A DNA stretch of 64,000 bases from Halogranum amylolyticum (lineage in GTDB: Archaea > Halobacteriota > Halobacteria > Halobacteriales > Haloferacaceae). The stretch lies in the NCBI RefSeq assembly GCF_900110465.1, contig NZ_FODV01000006.1, forward strand, positions 1-64,000, in the 5' to 3' direction. Within the stretch, counting starts at the first letter, position 1. Each line of letters opens with the position of its first letter. The position numbers were made by a program, and so were the translations under genes. This document shows positions 1-8,355 of this stretch, piece after piece. The notes under the pieces are model-generated. The model was not told the DNA's origin and made no database searches. It worked only from the letters and a program-made list of their open reading frames with translations.

Positions 1-1007
1 TGATGGGTCCGTGGACGCTCATCGGCAACCACACCTTCGGCGGTACCATCTTCATGTACGAGGGTGCGCCCGACTACCCCGAACCCGATCGCTTCTGGTC
101 GATGATCGACCGCCACAAGCTCACCACCTTCGGCATCTCGCCGACGGCGATTCGCGCCCTCCGCAAGTACGACGACGAGTGGGTCGAGAAACACGACCTC
201 TCCAGTTTACGCCTCTTAGGCTCGACTGGCGAACCATGGGACCCCGAGTCGTGGATGTGGTTCTACGAGAAAGTGGGACGAAGCGAAGCGCCGATCATCA
301 ACATCTCCGGCGGCACCGAGATCTGCGGCTGCTTCCTCATGCCGATGCCGACCCAGCCGCTGAAACCCTGCTCACTCGGCGGACCAGGGTTGGGAATGAA
401 CATCGACGTCGTGAACTCACAGGGCGAGTCAGTCGCCGACGACCACGAACGCGGCTTCCTCGTCGCCCGTGACTCCTGTCCGTCGATGACCAAATCGCTG
501 TGGGAGGGCGATGAACGCTATCTGAACACCTACTGGTCGACCTTCAAAGACCCGCCGATGTGGGACCACGGCGACTGGGCACAGAAAGACGAAGACGGCT
601 TCTGGTTCTTGCACGGCCGCGCCGACGACGCGCTCAACGTCGCGGGACGGAAGGTCGGCCCCGCCGAGGTCGAGGGCGCGCTCATCGAACACGAGGGCGT
701 CAACCAGGCGGCCGCCGTCGGCGTCCCCGACGACACCACTGGCACCGCCGTCGTCGCCTACGTCGTCCTCGAAGACGGCGTCGACGTGAGCGACGCGCTG
801 CGCGAGGAGCTCCGGGCGCTCGTCGGCGAAGAGTTGGGCAAGCCGTTCCGCCCGCGCGAGGTGCTGTTCGTCGACGAGTTCCCCAAGACGCAGTCCGGGA
901 AGATCATCCGCCGGGCCATCTCCGCGCTCTATCAGGGCGAAGAACTCGGCGACATGAGCAGCATCGAGAACCCCGAGGCGTTAGAGGAGATCGAGGCGGC
1001 GAAGTAG
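1..1007 (+). CDS. AMP-forming acyl-CoA synthetase, C-terminal part (5' end outside window)
   Basis: The reading frame runs off the left edge, so only the last 334 residues or so are visible; full-length acetyl/acyl-CoA synthetases have about 550-660. These enzymes activate a carboxylate with ATP through an acyl-adenylate and transfer it to CoA. Counted from the first in-frame Met, visible motifs are the adenylate-binding SGGTEICG (about 102-109), the hinge region with HGRADD (about 204-209), and the C-terminal PKTQSGKIIRR, whose Lys (about 300) is the usual catalytic and acetylation site. The overall pattern is closest to acetyl-CoA synthetase-like proteins; the acid substrate cannot be told. 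The downstream gene is convergent. Confidence 0.9.
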   Translation, partial: MGPWTLIGNHTFGGTIFMYEGAPDYPEPDRFWSMIDRHKLTTFGISPTAIRALRKYDDEWVEKHDLSSLRLLGSTGEPWDPESWMWFYEKVGRSEAPIINISGGTEICGCFLMPMPTQPLKPCSLGGPGLGMNIDVVNSQGESVADDHERGFLVARDSCPSMTKSLWEGDERYLNTYWSTFKDPPMWDHGDWAQKDEDGFWFLHGRADDALNVAGRKVGPAEVEGALIEHEGVNQAAAVGVPDDTTGTAVVAYVVLEDGVDVSDALREELRALVGEELGKPFRPREVLFVDEFPKTQSGKIIRRAISALYQGEELGDMSSIENPEALEEIEAAK

Positions 1008-1081
1008 AACCCGAGCGAGGTCGATGAGATCGACCGTTCGGTCGATCAGTGACGAACAGTCGGTCGGTCAGTGACGACCGT

Positions 1082-2389
1082 TCAGTCGGCCAACGACGAC
1101 CGCACGCCGTCGGACCAGACGCCGGTCGTGAAGTCGACCGCGCCGTTCCACTTCGCGACGGCGGTCGTCACTGCGAGGTCGCCGGTGACGTTGACCATCG
1201 TACGGATACGGTCGAGGATGGGGTCGACGCCGGCGACGACGCCGACGATCTCCAGCGGCAGTCCCAGTTGCGTGAGCACGAGCGTCAGCATGATGAGCCC
1301 CGACCCGGGGACGCCTGCGGTGCCGATACTCGCAAGGACGGCGACGGAGACGACGGCGAACTGGTCGGCCAGCGTGAGGTTGACGCCGACGACGTTGGCC
1401 GCGAAGATCGCCGCGACCCCCTGATACATCGCCGTCCCGTCCATGTTGATCGTCGCGCCGAGCGGAAGCGTGAACCCGTAGACGCGCTCTGCGACGCCGA
1501 GGTTCTCGTCGGCGTCCGACATCGTCACCGGGAGCGTCCCGCTCGACGAGCGGATGCTGAGTGCGGTGACCATCGCCTCGCGGGCCCCCGAGAGGAACGA
1601 GAACGGCGACTGGCCGAGGATGCCGACGACGAACCCGCCGAGATAGACGACGCCGATGTGGACGACGGCGGCGACGAGCATCGTCACGATGAGCAGCGCG
1701 AACGGGACGATGGCGTCGACGCCGGCCGCCCCGAAGACGCTCGCCATGAGGGCGAAGACGCCGAGGACACCGAACTCCATCACGCCCCAGACGACCTTGA
1801 ACATCGCCTCGGCGCCCGCCTCCGCGAGATCGAAGAACGTCTCGATACCGCTGGAGATCGCCGGGTCGTCGGTCTCCTCCTGGACGAGTGCCAAGGCGAG
1901 GCCGAAGACGACGACGAAGAAGATGGTCGGCAACACCGACCCCTCGGCCATCGCGCCGAGCGGGTTCGTCGGGACGATGTTCAGGACGACCTCCGTGGCC
2001 GACGGCGCCTCCGCGCTCTGTGGCTCCGCCTCGGCGAGCAGGCTCTCCAGCCCCCGCGACCCCGGCTGGATCGCGTTGGAGACGGCGAGGCCGACCGCGA
2101 CGGCGACGGCGGAGGTGACCGCGTACAGCGCGACGACCTGCCCACCGAGCTTCCCCAGCGTCGATGGCGTCAGCTGTCTGACTCCCATCAACAGCGTGAA
2201 CACGACGATGGGGACGATGAGCATCGTCAGCAGTCGGACGAACAGGTCGCCGATCGGTTGCAGGACGGTCGCCGTCTCGCCGACAGCGAGTCCGAGAAGT
2301 GATCCGAGTACGAACGCGATTCCGATGCGGTAGACGATACCGACAGACCGGTACGTCCTCCACGTCGAGACAATGCGATTAGATGCCAT
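1082..2389 (-). CDS. Dicarboxylate/amino acid:cation symporter (DAACS/SLC1 family)
   Basis: A 435-residue membrane protein of the GltP/DctA type, which imports glutamate, aspartate or C4-dicarboxylates with Na+ or H+. The N-terminal half has several hydrophobic helices. The C-terminal half carries the family transport core, including NMDGTAMYQG and the small-residue loop with a PGSG turn. An ATG 27 nt further upstream (2416) is possible, but 2389 is preferred because it starts at MASNR directly before the first helix and lies downstream of an AT-rich TATA-like stretch at 2423-2432. The ion and substrate are inferred from the family only. Confidence 0.9.
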   Translation of the reverse strand: MASNRIVSTWRTYRSVGIVYRIGIAFVLGSLLGLAVGETATVLQPIGDLFVRLLTMLIVPIVVFTLLMGVRQLTPSTLGKLGGQVVALYAVTSAVAVAVGLAVSNAIQPGSRGLESLLAEAEPQSAEAPSATEVVLNIVPTNPLGAMAEGSVLPTIFFVVVFGLALALVQEETDDPAISSGIETFFDLAEAGAEAMFKVVWGVMEFGVLGVFALMASVFGAAGVDAIVPFALLIVTMLVAAVVHIGVVYLGGFVVGILGQSPFSFLSGAREAMVTALSIRSSSGTLPVTMSDADENLGVAERVYGFTLPLGATINMDGTAMYQGVAAIFAANVVGVNLTLADQFAVVSVAVLASIGTAGVPGSGLIMLTLVLTQLGLPLEIVGVVAGVDPILDRIRTMVNVTGDLAVTTAVAKWNGAVDFTTGVWSDGVRSSLAD

Positions 2390-2422
2390 AAGACGATCTA
2401 TCGTACAGTTTGACAAACCTTC

Positions 2423-2432
2423 TCATAAATTT
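2423..2432 (-). promoter_or_regulatory. TATA-like element for the DAACS symporter gene
   Basis: On the minus strand an AT-rich ATTTATGA-type box lies about 35-43 nt before the ATG at 2389. It is the only AT-rich block in the spacer and supports the shorter start. This is inferred from position and composition. Confidence 0.4.
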
Positions 2433-2496
2433 TGATACAGAGCTCCGAACGACAGCCGTGACACAGCGTGCCGGTTTCCGGAAAGGAGAGCCCCGT

Positions 2497-3039
2497 TCAG
2501 GAACTCTCCCAGTCCCGTCGCAACAGTCCGAAGTGGACCACGTCGACGTACGCGCCGTCGACGAACCGTGCCTCCCGGAACCGGCCCTCCTCGGCGAAGC
2601 CGAGTCGTTCCAGTACGCCGCGAGAGCCACCGTTGAACGCGAAGACGCGAGCGTGGAGGCCGTGACAGTCGACGGTCCGAAAGAGGTAGTCGACGAACAG
2701 GCCGACTGCCTCCGTCCCGTACCCGTCACCGTGATACTCGGGGGCGAACCAGTAGACGAGCTCCGGGCGCGCGGGGTCGAGACTCTTCGTCGCGACGAGT
2801 CCGATGCGTTTCTCGTCCGCTTCGACGAGCAGCGAGACGCCGTCGTCGCTCTCGATCACCTCCTCGATGAACGACTCGGTCTCGTGTTCGTTGCTCGGCG
2901 ACGTCGAGCCGAGCGGGATGCGGATCTCCGGGTCCGTCGTCGAGCGCTGCAGGAAGGCCGCGTCGTCACGTTCGACGGGGCGAAGCGAGACGCGGTCGCC
3001 CGCGACGACGGTCGTGTCGACGTCGCCGACTTCACTCAT
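2497..3039 (-). CDS. GNAT family N-acetyltransferase (second of a tandem pair)
   Basis: A 180-residue RimJ/RimL-like acetyltransferase that would move an acetyl group from acetyl-CoA to an amine, such as a protein N-terminus or a small molecule. It has the GNAT beta4-alpha3 acetyl-CoA loop (YHGDGYGTEA) and the late ERLGF motif. A longer frame extends upstream, but the ATG at 3039 overlaps the stop of the preceding GNAT gene (ATGA), typical of translational coupling, and the extra upstream residues are Arg-rich and unlike the family. It resembles its neighbour along the whole length, so a tandem duplication is likely. Confidence 0.88.
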   Translation of the reverse strand: MSEVGDVDTTVVAGDRVSLRPVERDDAAFLQRSTTDPEIRIPLGSTSPSNEHETESFIEEVIESDDGVSLLVEADEKRIGLVATKSLDPARPELVYWFAPEYHGDGYGTEAVGLFVDYLFRTVDCHGLHARVFAFNGGSRGVLERLGFAEEGRFREARFVDGAYVDVVHFGLLRRDWESS

Positions 3040-3590
3040 TCGCGACGCTCCCACTCCTCGCGGAGCAGTCCGTAGACGACGACGTCCTCGTAGTCGCCAC
3101 GGACGAACCGGTGACCGCGCATCGTCCCCTCGCGACTGAAGCCGAGCGACTCGAGCAGTTCCCACGAGGCGTCGTTGTACTCGAACGCCTGTGCCCAGAG
3201 CCCGTTGACGGCGTACGTCTCGAAGACGTAGCCGACGAGTAGTTCCAGTGCCTCGGCGGCGTACCCCTGGCCCTGGGAGTCGGGGGCGACCCAGTACGAG
3301 AGTTCGGGCCGGGTGTACTGGATCTGCTTCGCGCTGACCGCCCCGATCGGTTCGGGGTCGTCACTACCACTGTCTTCGTCGGCGAGGCAGACGAGCAGGT
3401 TGACGCTCTCGTCGCTCTCGAACCAGTTCTCGAAACTCTCCTCGACCTGTGTCTCGTTTCTGGGGGCGTCCATCCCGAGCGGGACGCGGACCCGAGGGTC
3501 GTTGTGCCACCGCTCGAAGAACGACGCGTCGTCGCGGTCGATCGCTCGGAGAGTTAGACGGTCACCGCGGAGGAACGTCGCACCGGGCAT
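3036..3590 (-). CDS. GNAT family N-acetyltransferase (first of a tandem pair)
   Basis: A 184-residue GNAT protein of the RimJ/RimL type. It has an LRAIDRDDASFF-type N-terminus, the acetyl-CoA loop SQGQGYAAEA, and ESLGFSREG near the C-terminus. Both copies end in a similar GLLR.(E/D)WE tail. The gene is probably co-transcribed with the downstream copy, overlapping it by four bases. The acceptor substrate is unknown; spermidine/diamine, ribosomal-protein and antibiotic acetylases share this fold. Confidence 0.88.
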   Translation of the reverse strand: MPGATFLRGDRLTLRAIDRDDASFFERWHNDPRVRVPLGMDAPRNETQVEESFENWFESDESVNLLVCLADEDSGSDDPEPIGAVSAKQIQYTRPELSYWVAPDSQGQGYAAEALELLVGYVFETYAVNGLWAQAFEYNDASWELLESLGFSREGTMRGHRFVRGDYEDVVVYGLLREEWERRE

Positions 3591-3638
3591 GCCACCGCAG
3601 ACGGACAGCGCCGTGATATAGTTCGTTGAGAAGTGGTA

Positions 3639-4358
3639 TCACAGCACGTCCGTCGAGAGGAAGCGACGGCGTTCCGGAACGTCGGCGTCGGCGTCGGCGA
3701 CGGCGACGGACCCCTGCGAATCGTCCGTCTCGAGGTCGGGGAACACGACGGTCGACCCGACAGAGAGCGGTGCGAGCACGCCGGCGGCGACGACGCCCGG
3801 TTCCGCCAGCGACGAGCGGACGACCACCTCGTCGTCCGCCGTCAGGTCGAGGTCGTCGACGACGTGGTCGGCAGCACGCAGAAGCTCTCGATGGCTGTAC
3901 TCGTCGTCGCCGGCGGCGAGTGCGGCCGTCGCAGGGTCGACGTCGGTCGGCGGAAACGCGGGGTTCTCGCTCCAGACCTCTTTCTCCCAGTGCGAGACGC
4001 CGGGGTCGGTCGGCGGGCCGCCGTAGACGACGCGCTTCGTGCCGGGGACGTCGGCGAACTCGCTCTCGCGTCGCTGGGGGACGACGACTGCCCGGACGTC
4101 CCCGTCGCTGGGGTCGAACGCGGTCGTCGCACCGTGGAGTGCGGCCCCGAAGAACGTCAGGAGCGGCTCGGGCAGCGGGTCCGGTTCGATGGCGACGCGT
4201 CCGCCGCCGCGGACGCCGAGGAAACTCAGGAAGTTGCCCGCCTTCCACGCCGTGGTACAGAAGTCGTGGTAACTGTAGTCTCGCTCGAGCGACGGGACGC
4301 GGAGTGCGAGCGCCGACGACCGACGGTCGCGGGCGACGAGGTCACCGAGGGTGTTCAC
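3639..4358 (-). CDS. Short adenylate-forming-enzyme-like protein (haloarchaeal, N-domain only)
   Basis: About 239 residues resembling the N-terminal part of acyl/acetyl-CoA synthetases. It begins NTLGDLVARDRRS and continues with YSYHDFCTTAWKAGN and the VAIEPDPLPEPLL and FGAALHGA segments. It lacks the AMP-binding P-loop, the GTE motif and the C-terminal lysine domain of a full ligase, so catalysis of the usual kind is unlikely. The GTG at 4358 is preferred: the family-like sequence starts there, whereas an ATG at 4418 would add unrelated Arg-rich residues. The start remains uncertain. It may bind a ligand, act as a partner subunit, or be a shrunken paralogue. Confidence 0.65.
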   Translation of the reverse strand: MNTLGDLVARDRRSSALALRVPSLERDYSYHDFCTTAWKAGNFLSFLGVRGGGRVAIEPDPLPEPLLTFFGAALHGATTAFDPSDGDVRAVVVPQRRESEFADVPGTKRVVYGGPPTDPGVSHWEKEVWSENPAFPPTDVDPATAALAAGDDEYSHRELLRAADHVVDDLDLTADDEVVVRSSLAEPGVVAAGVLAPLSVGSTVVFPDLETDDSQGSVAVADADADVPERRRFLSTDVL

Positions 4359-4515
4359 AGAGCACACTACGGGAGAGCGACGCAAAAGACCGCCGAACTC
4401 GGACGGAGACCGGCGCACCGCACGATCCCTCGCAGAACGGAACAGTCTTCGAGACCGGTCTCTCGTGCGTTCGTCGCATTGCTAGGGATTCACAAACCAG
4501 AGTGAATAGTTAACA

Positions 4516-4530
4516 GTCAATCATTTACAT
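4516..4530 (+). promoter_or_regulatory. AT-rich promoter region of the zinc alcohol dehydrogenase gene
   Basis: An AT-rich stretch with a CATTTACA-type box lies about 40-50 nt before the ATG at 4570, in an otherwise GC-rich spacer. This implies a short leader. Inferred from composition and spacing. Confidence 0.35.
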
Positions 4531-4569
4531 CCACTCCGCAACACAGTTGATGGGTGTGCACACAAACCA

Positions 4570-5730
4570 ATGAGAGCAGTTGTCTATCAGGGACCCAAGG
4601 AAGTAGCGATCGAAGACGTCGACGAACCGGAGCTCCAGCATCCGAACGACATCGTCATCGACATCACGACGACCGCCATCTGCGGCTCGGACCTCCACAT
4701 GTACGAGGGCCGGACCGCCGCCGAGGAGGGGATCGTGTTCGGACACGAGAACATGGGGATCGTTGAGGAGGTCGGCGACGGCGTGTCGACACTCGAGGAG
4801 GGCGACCGTGTGGTGATGCCGTTCAACGTCGCCTGCGGGTTCTGTCGGAACTGTGAGAACGGCTACACCGGCTTCTGTACCAACGTCAACCCCGGGTTCG
4901 CCGGGGGTGCCTACGGCTACGTAGCCATGGGACCGTATCAAGGGGGACAGGCGGAGAAACTCCGCGTCCCGTACGCGGACTTCAACGCCCTCAAACTCCC
5001 GGAGGGTGACGAACACGAGGACTCGTTCTCGCTTCTGGCCGACATCTTCCCGACGGGGTGGCACGGCACCGAACTGGCGAATCTGAGTCCGGGCGAGTCC
5101 GTCGCCATCTTCGGTGCCGGACCGGTCGGTCTTATGGCCGCCTACAGCGCGAAGATCAAGGGTGCGGCGGAGATCTACGTGGTCGACCGCGTGGAGAGCC
5201 GTCTCGACCTCGCGGAGGAACACTGCGACGCGACGGCGATCAACTTCGAGGATTCGGACCCGGTCGAACAGATCAAACAGGAACACGGTGATATGGTCGA
5301 CAAGGGCGTCGACGCGGTCGGCTATCAGGCGATCGACCCCGAGACCGACCCCAGCGACGACGCCTACGACCCCGCCCGGGAGAACCCGGCGGTCGTCCTC
5401 AACCAGCTGATCCAGGTCGTCCGCCCGACCGGCGAACTCGGTATCCCCGGTCTGTACGTCCCCTCGGACCCCGGTGCACCGGACGAGATGGCCGCACAGG
5501 GCCGTCTCGGTATCGACTTCGGAAAACTATTCGAGAAGGGGCTGAAGCTCGGCACCGGTCAGTGTAACGTCAAGCAGTACAACCGCGAACTGCGCGACCT
5601 CATCATCGAGGGACGGGCAGACCCGAGTTTCGTCGTCTCCCACCGCGTCGGCCTCGACGAGGCCCCGGAGATGTACGAGAAGTTCGACAAGCGCGAAGAG
5701 GGTGTGACGAAGGTGCTCCTCGAACCTTAG
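4570..5730 (+). CDS. Zinc-dependent alcohol dehydrogenase, glutathione-independent formaldehyde dehydrogenase-like
   Basis: A 386-residue medium-chain dehydrogenase that oxidises an alcohol or aldehyde with NAD(P)+. Catalytic zinc ligands are Cys38 (in CGSD) and the HE pair near 59-60. The structural-zinc cluster is Cys89, 92, 95 and 103 (CGFCRNC...C). The Rossmann motif GAGPVG lies near 182-187. The insertion after the structural zinc and the GTGQCNVKQYN segment near 330 match the long-loop formaldehyde dismutase/dehydrogenase subgroup rather than short yeast-type ADHs. The true substrate cannot be set from sequence. The stop overlaps the stop of a convergent mini-gene by three bases. Confidence 0.88.
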   Translation: MRAVVYQGPKEVAIEDVDEPELQHPNDIVIDITTTAICGSDLHMYEGRTAAEEGIVFGHENMGIVEEVGDGVSTLEEGDRVVMPFNVACGFCRNCENGYTGFCTNVNPGFAGGAYGYVAMGPYQGGQAEKLRVPYADFNALKLPEGDEHEDSFSLLADIFPTGWHGTELANLSPGESVAIFGAGPVGLMAAYSAKIKGAAEIYVVDRVESRLDLAEEHCDATAINFEDSDPVEQIKQEHGDMVDKGVDAVGYQAIDPETDPSDDAYDPARENPAVVLNQLIQVVRPTGELGIPGLYVPSDPGAPDEMAAQGRLGIDFGKLFEKGLKLGTGQCNVKQYNRELRDLIIEGRADPSFVVSHRVGLDEAPEMYEKFDKREEGVTKVLLEP

Positions 5731-5852
5731 GAGCGCATCCACGCCTCGGGATGTTCGTTCCTGAGATGTCGCTGGTACAGCTCCACGATCTCCGCGTACG
5801 ACCCCGCGACGACCTGCCAGTCGCAGTGGGGACACGTTCCGGTCATTGTCAT
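5727..5852 (-). CDS. 41-residue C2H2-type zinc finger mini-protein
   Basis: A short frame reads as a single treble-clef or C2H2-like finger. It has Cys7 and Cys10 (CPHC), then an acidic/aliphatic helix, then His29 and His34 (HLRNEH). Such one-finger micro-proteins are common in Halobacteria and are usually missed by length cutoffs. The ATG at 5852 gives 41 residues; a second ATG two codons later is possible. It is convergent with the alcohol dehydrogenase and shares its last bases. Zinc binding is inferred from ligand spacing; the target is unknown. Confidence 0.7.
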   Translation of the reverse strand: MTMTGTCPHCDWQVVAGSYAEIVELYQRHLRNEHPEAWMRS

Positions 5853-5958
5853 CGTACGTCCTACCCCCGCCCGGGTACGTCCGGTGCACCGAGAGCGTCG
5901 ACAGCTCCTCTACGTGCCCGACGGATTAATGCCTCTCGTCGCCCACTACTTACTACCG

Positions 5959-6114
5959 ATGTGTCAGTACTGCATGTACAACGCCGAGGGCTGGACACAG
6001 CTCCTCCAGTACGACGACGTCTACCAGGAGGCGATCGCCGGGCTGGCCGAGAGCGAGTCGACGTACGGCTTCCACGAGTCGTGGGACGACCTCAAAGCCG
6101 ACCTCATGTCGTAG
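5959..6114 (+). CDS. 51-residue cysteine-containing small protein
   Basis: It starts MCQYCMYN (a C-x2-C pair at residues 2 and 5) and continues as an acidic helical protein ending WDDLKADLMS. A longer frame from 5884 exists, but a GGATTAAT-type box about 30 nt before 5959 and the compact composition favour the internal ATG. The last 11 bases overlap the 3' end of the convergent CobW GTPase gene. The single CxxC could contribute to a metal site in a dimer or be redox-active. No function is recognised. Confidence 0.6.
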   Translation: MCQYCMYNAEGWTQLLQYDDVYQEAIAGLAESESTYGFHESWDDLKADLMS

Positions 6115-7240
6115 GGAACGGATCGTCGAACTCCCCCACCGCGATCTCCTCGGCGGTCGCGAGACAGTCGTCGAGCGACGCCGCGAGCGCGTCGGCGTCG
6201 AGGTCGGTGCCGATGAACACCAGTCGCGTCTCCGGGTCGTCCGCCTCGTCCCACGTCCCGATCGGCCCGGCCTGTATCGACGGTCCCGCCTGACTCAACC
6301 CCATGACAGCGTCGGGTCGACCGGCGAGACGGAAGAACCCCTTCGCGCGGACGACGTTGCCGTCCCAGTCGTCGAGCCACGCGTCCAGTCGCCCCGGATG
6401 GAACGGTTCGCGGCGACGGTAGACGGTCGAGGCGACGCCGTGGCGTTCGGCGGTCGAGCGGTGGTCGTGGTCGTTGCCGTCGTCACCGTGATCGTGACCG
6501 TGATCGCCGGCCAACTGCTGCTTCCAGCCGACCTCCCGCTGGGCCCGCTCGAAGTCGAACCGACCGGTGCCGAGGACGCGTGCGGGGTCGACCGCCGAGT
6601 ACTCGGTTCGGACGATGTCGGCGCGCGGTTGGAGCTCCTCGACGATGGCCTCGATCCGGTCGAGTTCCTCGTCCGGAACCATGTCACACTTGTTCAACAG
6701 CAGCACGTCACAGAACTCGATGCTGTCGACGAGAACGTTCGCGAACGGCCGGTCAGGTGTGCGCATCCGGTCGGGAAGCCCCTCCTCGACGTCGAACTCC
6801 TTCCAGAAGCCGTAGGCGTCGACGACCGAGACGGTCGTGTCGAGACGGTAGTAGTCGGTGGGGTCGACGTCGCTCTCCTCGGATCCGACGGTGAACGTCT
6901 GGGCGATCGGTATCGGTTCGCTGATGCCGGACGCCTCGACGAGGAGATAGTCGAACGATCGCGTCTCGGCCAACCGCTTCACCTCGGTGAGGAGATCCGA
7001 CTGGAGTCGACAGCAGATACAGCCGTTCGAGAGGTCGATCACGCCGTCGTCGGCGTCGGCATCACTGTCAGCGATGAGTTCGGCGTCGATGTTGACCTCG
7101 CCCATGTCGTTGACGACGACGGCGATCTCGTGGCCCTGCGGGTCGTTCAGTAGGTGGTTGACGAGCGTCGTCTTCCCTGAACCGAGGTAGCCGCTGACGA
7201 CCGTAACGGGGATTGTCCCGTCGGAACGTGTGCTATTCAT
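6104..7240 (-). CDS. CobW/COG0523 family metallochaperone GTPase
   Basis: A 378-residue G3E GTPase. Members insert metals such as zinc or cobalt into target proteins using GTP. Seen are Walker A GYLGSGKT (17-24), the family hallmark CICC (74-77) for metal binding, a NKCD guanine-specificity motif, and a His/Asp-rich loop (HGHDHGDDGNDHDH) around 240-260 typical of zinc-handling COG0523 proteins. The C-terminal CobW_C domain follows. The ATG at 7240 is preferred over an upstream GTG. Its neighbours include two predicted metal-binding mini-proteins, which fits a role in metal homeostasis, but the metal and client are inferred. Confidence 0.92.
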   Translation of the reverse strand: MNSTRSDGTIPVTVVSGYLGSGKTTLVNHLLNDPQGHEIAVVVNDMGEVNIDAELIADSDADADDGVIDLSNGCICCRLQSDLLTEVKRLAETRSFDYLLVEASGISEPIPIAQTFTVGSEESDVDPTDYYRLDTTVSVVDAYGFWKEFDVEEGLPDRMRTPDRPFANVLVDSIEFCDVLLLNKCDMVPDEELDRIEAIVEELQPRADIVRTEYSAVDPARVLGTGRFDFERAQREVGWKQQLAGDHGHDHGDDGNDHDHRSTAERHGVASTVYRRREPFHPGRLDAWLDDWDGNVVRAKGFFRLAGRPDAVMGLSQAGPSIQAGPIGTWDEADDPETRLVFIGTDLDADALAASLDDCLATAEEIAVGEFDDPFPTT

Positions 7241-7312
7241 TCTCTCGGTGTGGGTTGACACGAAAGGCAGTTATCCCTGTCGGTGCGGCGGGTCGGATGC
7301 GCACGGCACTGC

Positions 7313-7633
7313 TCACGGTGCGCCGACGACGAGGAGCGTACTCGCGACGTCGCCGACGTGTAACTGACGAACTTCGTCGGGTGAGACCCGAACGGCGTCG
7401 CCCACCGCGAGCGTCAGTGTCTCGTCGCCGACGGTGAGGGTGGCGTCACCGTCGACGAGGACGTACACCTCCTCGTGTTCGGACTCGACGTGGTCGTGTT
7501 CTTTCCCGCTCCACCCCGGTTCGGCCTCAACGACGGTGACGCCGAGGTTCTCACAGTCGAGCGCGTCGCGGAGGAAGTACATCGACTCGCTGATCGGTTC
7601 GACGTCGTGGTAGTTGACTTTCGTGTGCGTCAT
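7313..7633 (-). CDS. Single-domain cupin protein
   Basis: A 106-residue cupin beta-barrel. Motif 1 is seen as WSGKEHDHVESEHEEVYVL and motif 2 as VGDAVRVSPDEVRQLHVG. The His/Glu residues can hold a divalent metal. Cupins of this size act as isomerases, dioxygenase-like enzymes or small-molecule sensors; nothing here picks one. The ATG at 7633 (MTHTKVNY) is used rather than an earlier start with no family similarity. Confidence 0.8.
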   Translation of the reverse strand: MTHTKVNYHDVEPISESMYFLRDALDCENLGVTVVEAEPGWSGKEHDHVESEHEEVYVLVDGDATLTVGDETLTLAVGDAVRVSPDEVRQLHVGDVASTLLVVGAP

Positions 7634-7797
7634 CCCCTCCGAATTGGAGTCGTGGTAGCAAATAGCTTGCACCGAGCGCCGCCGGTACCGTCGGGGTGTT
7701 GACAGGGAGTGTCGTGCGGGCGGTTACCACGGTGTGAGCGGGGGTGGTTACCGGGTGGTTGTCCGAGAATTAAGGGGAAGAATCGCTCGGTAGAGGT

Positions 7798-8352
7798 ATG
7801 TACTTCCCAGGGCACGTCGGAATCGCGCTGCTTTGTTTCACCCCCGTCGCGATACTGCTTCACCGTTACGGGTTGCGCCGAGCAGTTCGAGTGGGGACGG
7901 TGGGCTTTCTGCTGACGGCGTCGGCACCCGACGTCGACCTCTATCTCGCCGCCGTCCCCCACCGGGGAGTCACGCACACGGCGACCGCCGCCGTCGCCGT
8001 CGGTGTCCTGTTCGGTGTCGTCGGAGCGCTCACCCGCGCACCGGGGTTCCGGCGACGACGTTACGACTTCTTCTTCACGTCTCTGGTGGGTGCGGTCGGC
8101 ATCGGTACACACCTTCTCGGCGACGTCGTCACTCCGATGGGCATCCGTCCGTTCGCTCCCCTCTTCGACGCTCACTACACGCTGAGCCTGGTCCGCGCGA
8201 GCGACCCGACCGTCAACGCGGGACTGCTCGCCGCCGGTCTTACTACGTACCGGCTGCACGGCGACGTCGCTCGCCTCCTCGACCGTGCACCGTTGGCGAC
8301 GAACAGAGAGAGCGTGGCAACGGTCGGAGAGACGGACAACGACCCGGTCTGA
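7798..8352 (+). CDS. YdjM-like membrane-bound metal-dependent hydrolase (DUF457-type)
   Basis: A 184-residue membrane protein with about four hydrophobic segments. It has the family's polar motifs: an early H-x-G (FPGHVG), PDVDL near residue 42, HRGVTHT near 55, and HLLGDVVTPMG near 103-113. Relatives include YdjM, linked in bacteria to the LexA regulon, and haloarchaeal proteins of unknown substrate. A GAATTAAG box lies about 25 nt before the ATG. Its stop is three bases from the dnaJ stop on the other strand. Confidence 0.8.
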   Translation: MYFPGHVGIALLCFTPVAILLHRYGLRRAVRVGTVGFLLTASAPDVDLYLAAVPHRGVTHTATAAVAVGVLFGVVGALTRAPGFRRRRYDFFFTSLVGAVGIGTHLLGDVVTPMGIRPFAPLFDAHYTLSLVRASDPTVNAGLLAAGLTTYRLHGDVARLLDRAPLATNRESVATVGETDNDPV

Positions 8353-8355
8353 CCC

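Noticed and set aside
1049..2302. Plus-strand open frame antisense to the DAACS symporter
   Set aside because: Asp/Arg-rich shadow frame; the minus strand has clear transporter motifs and hydrophobic helices.
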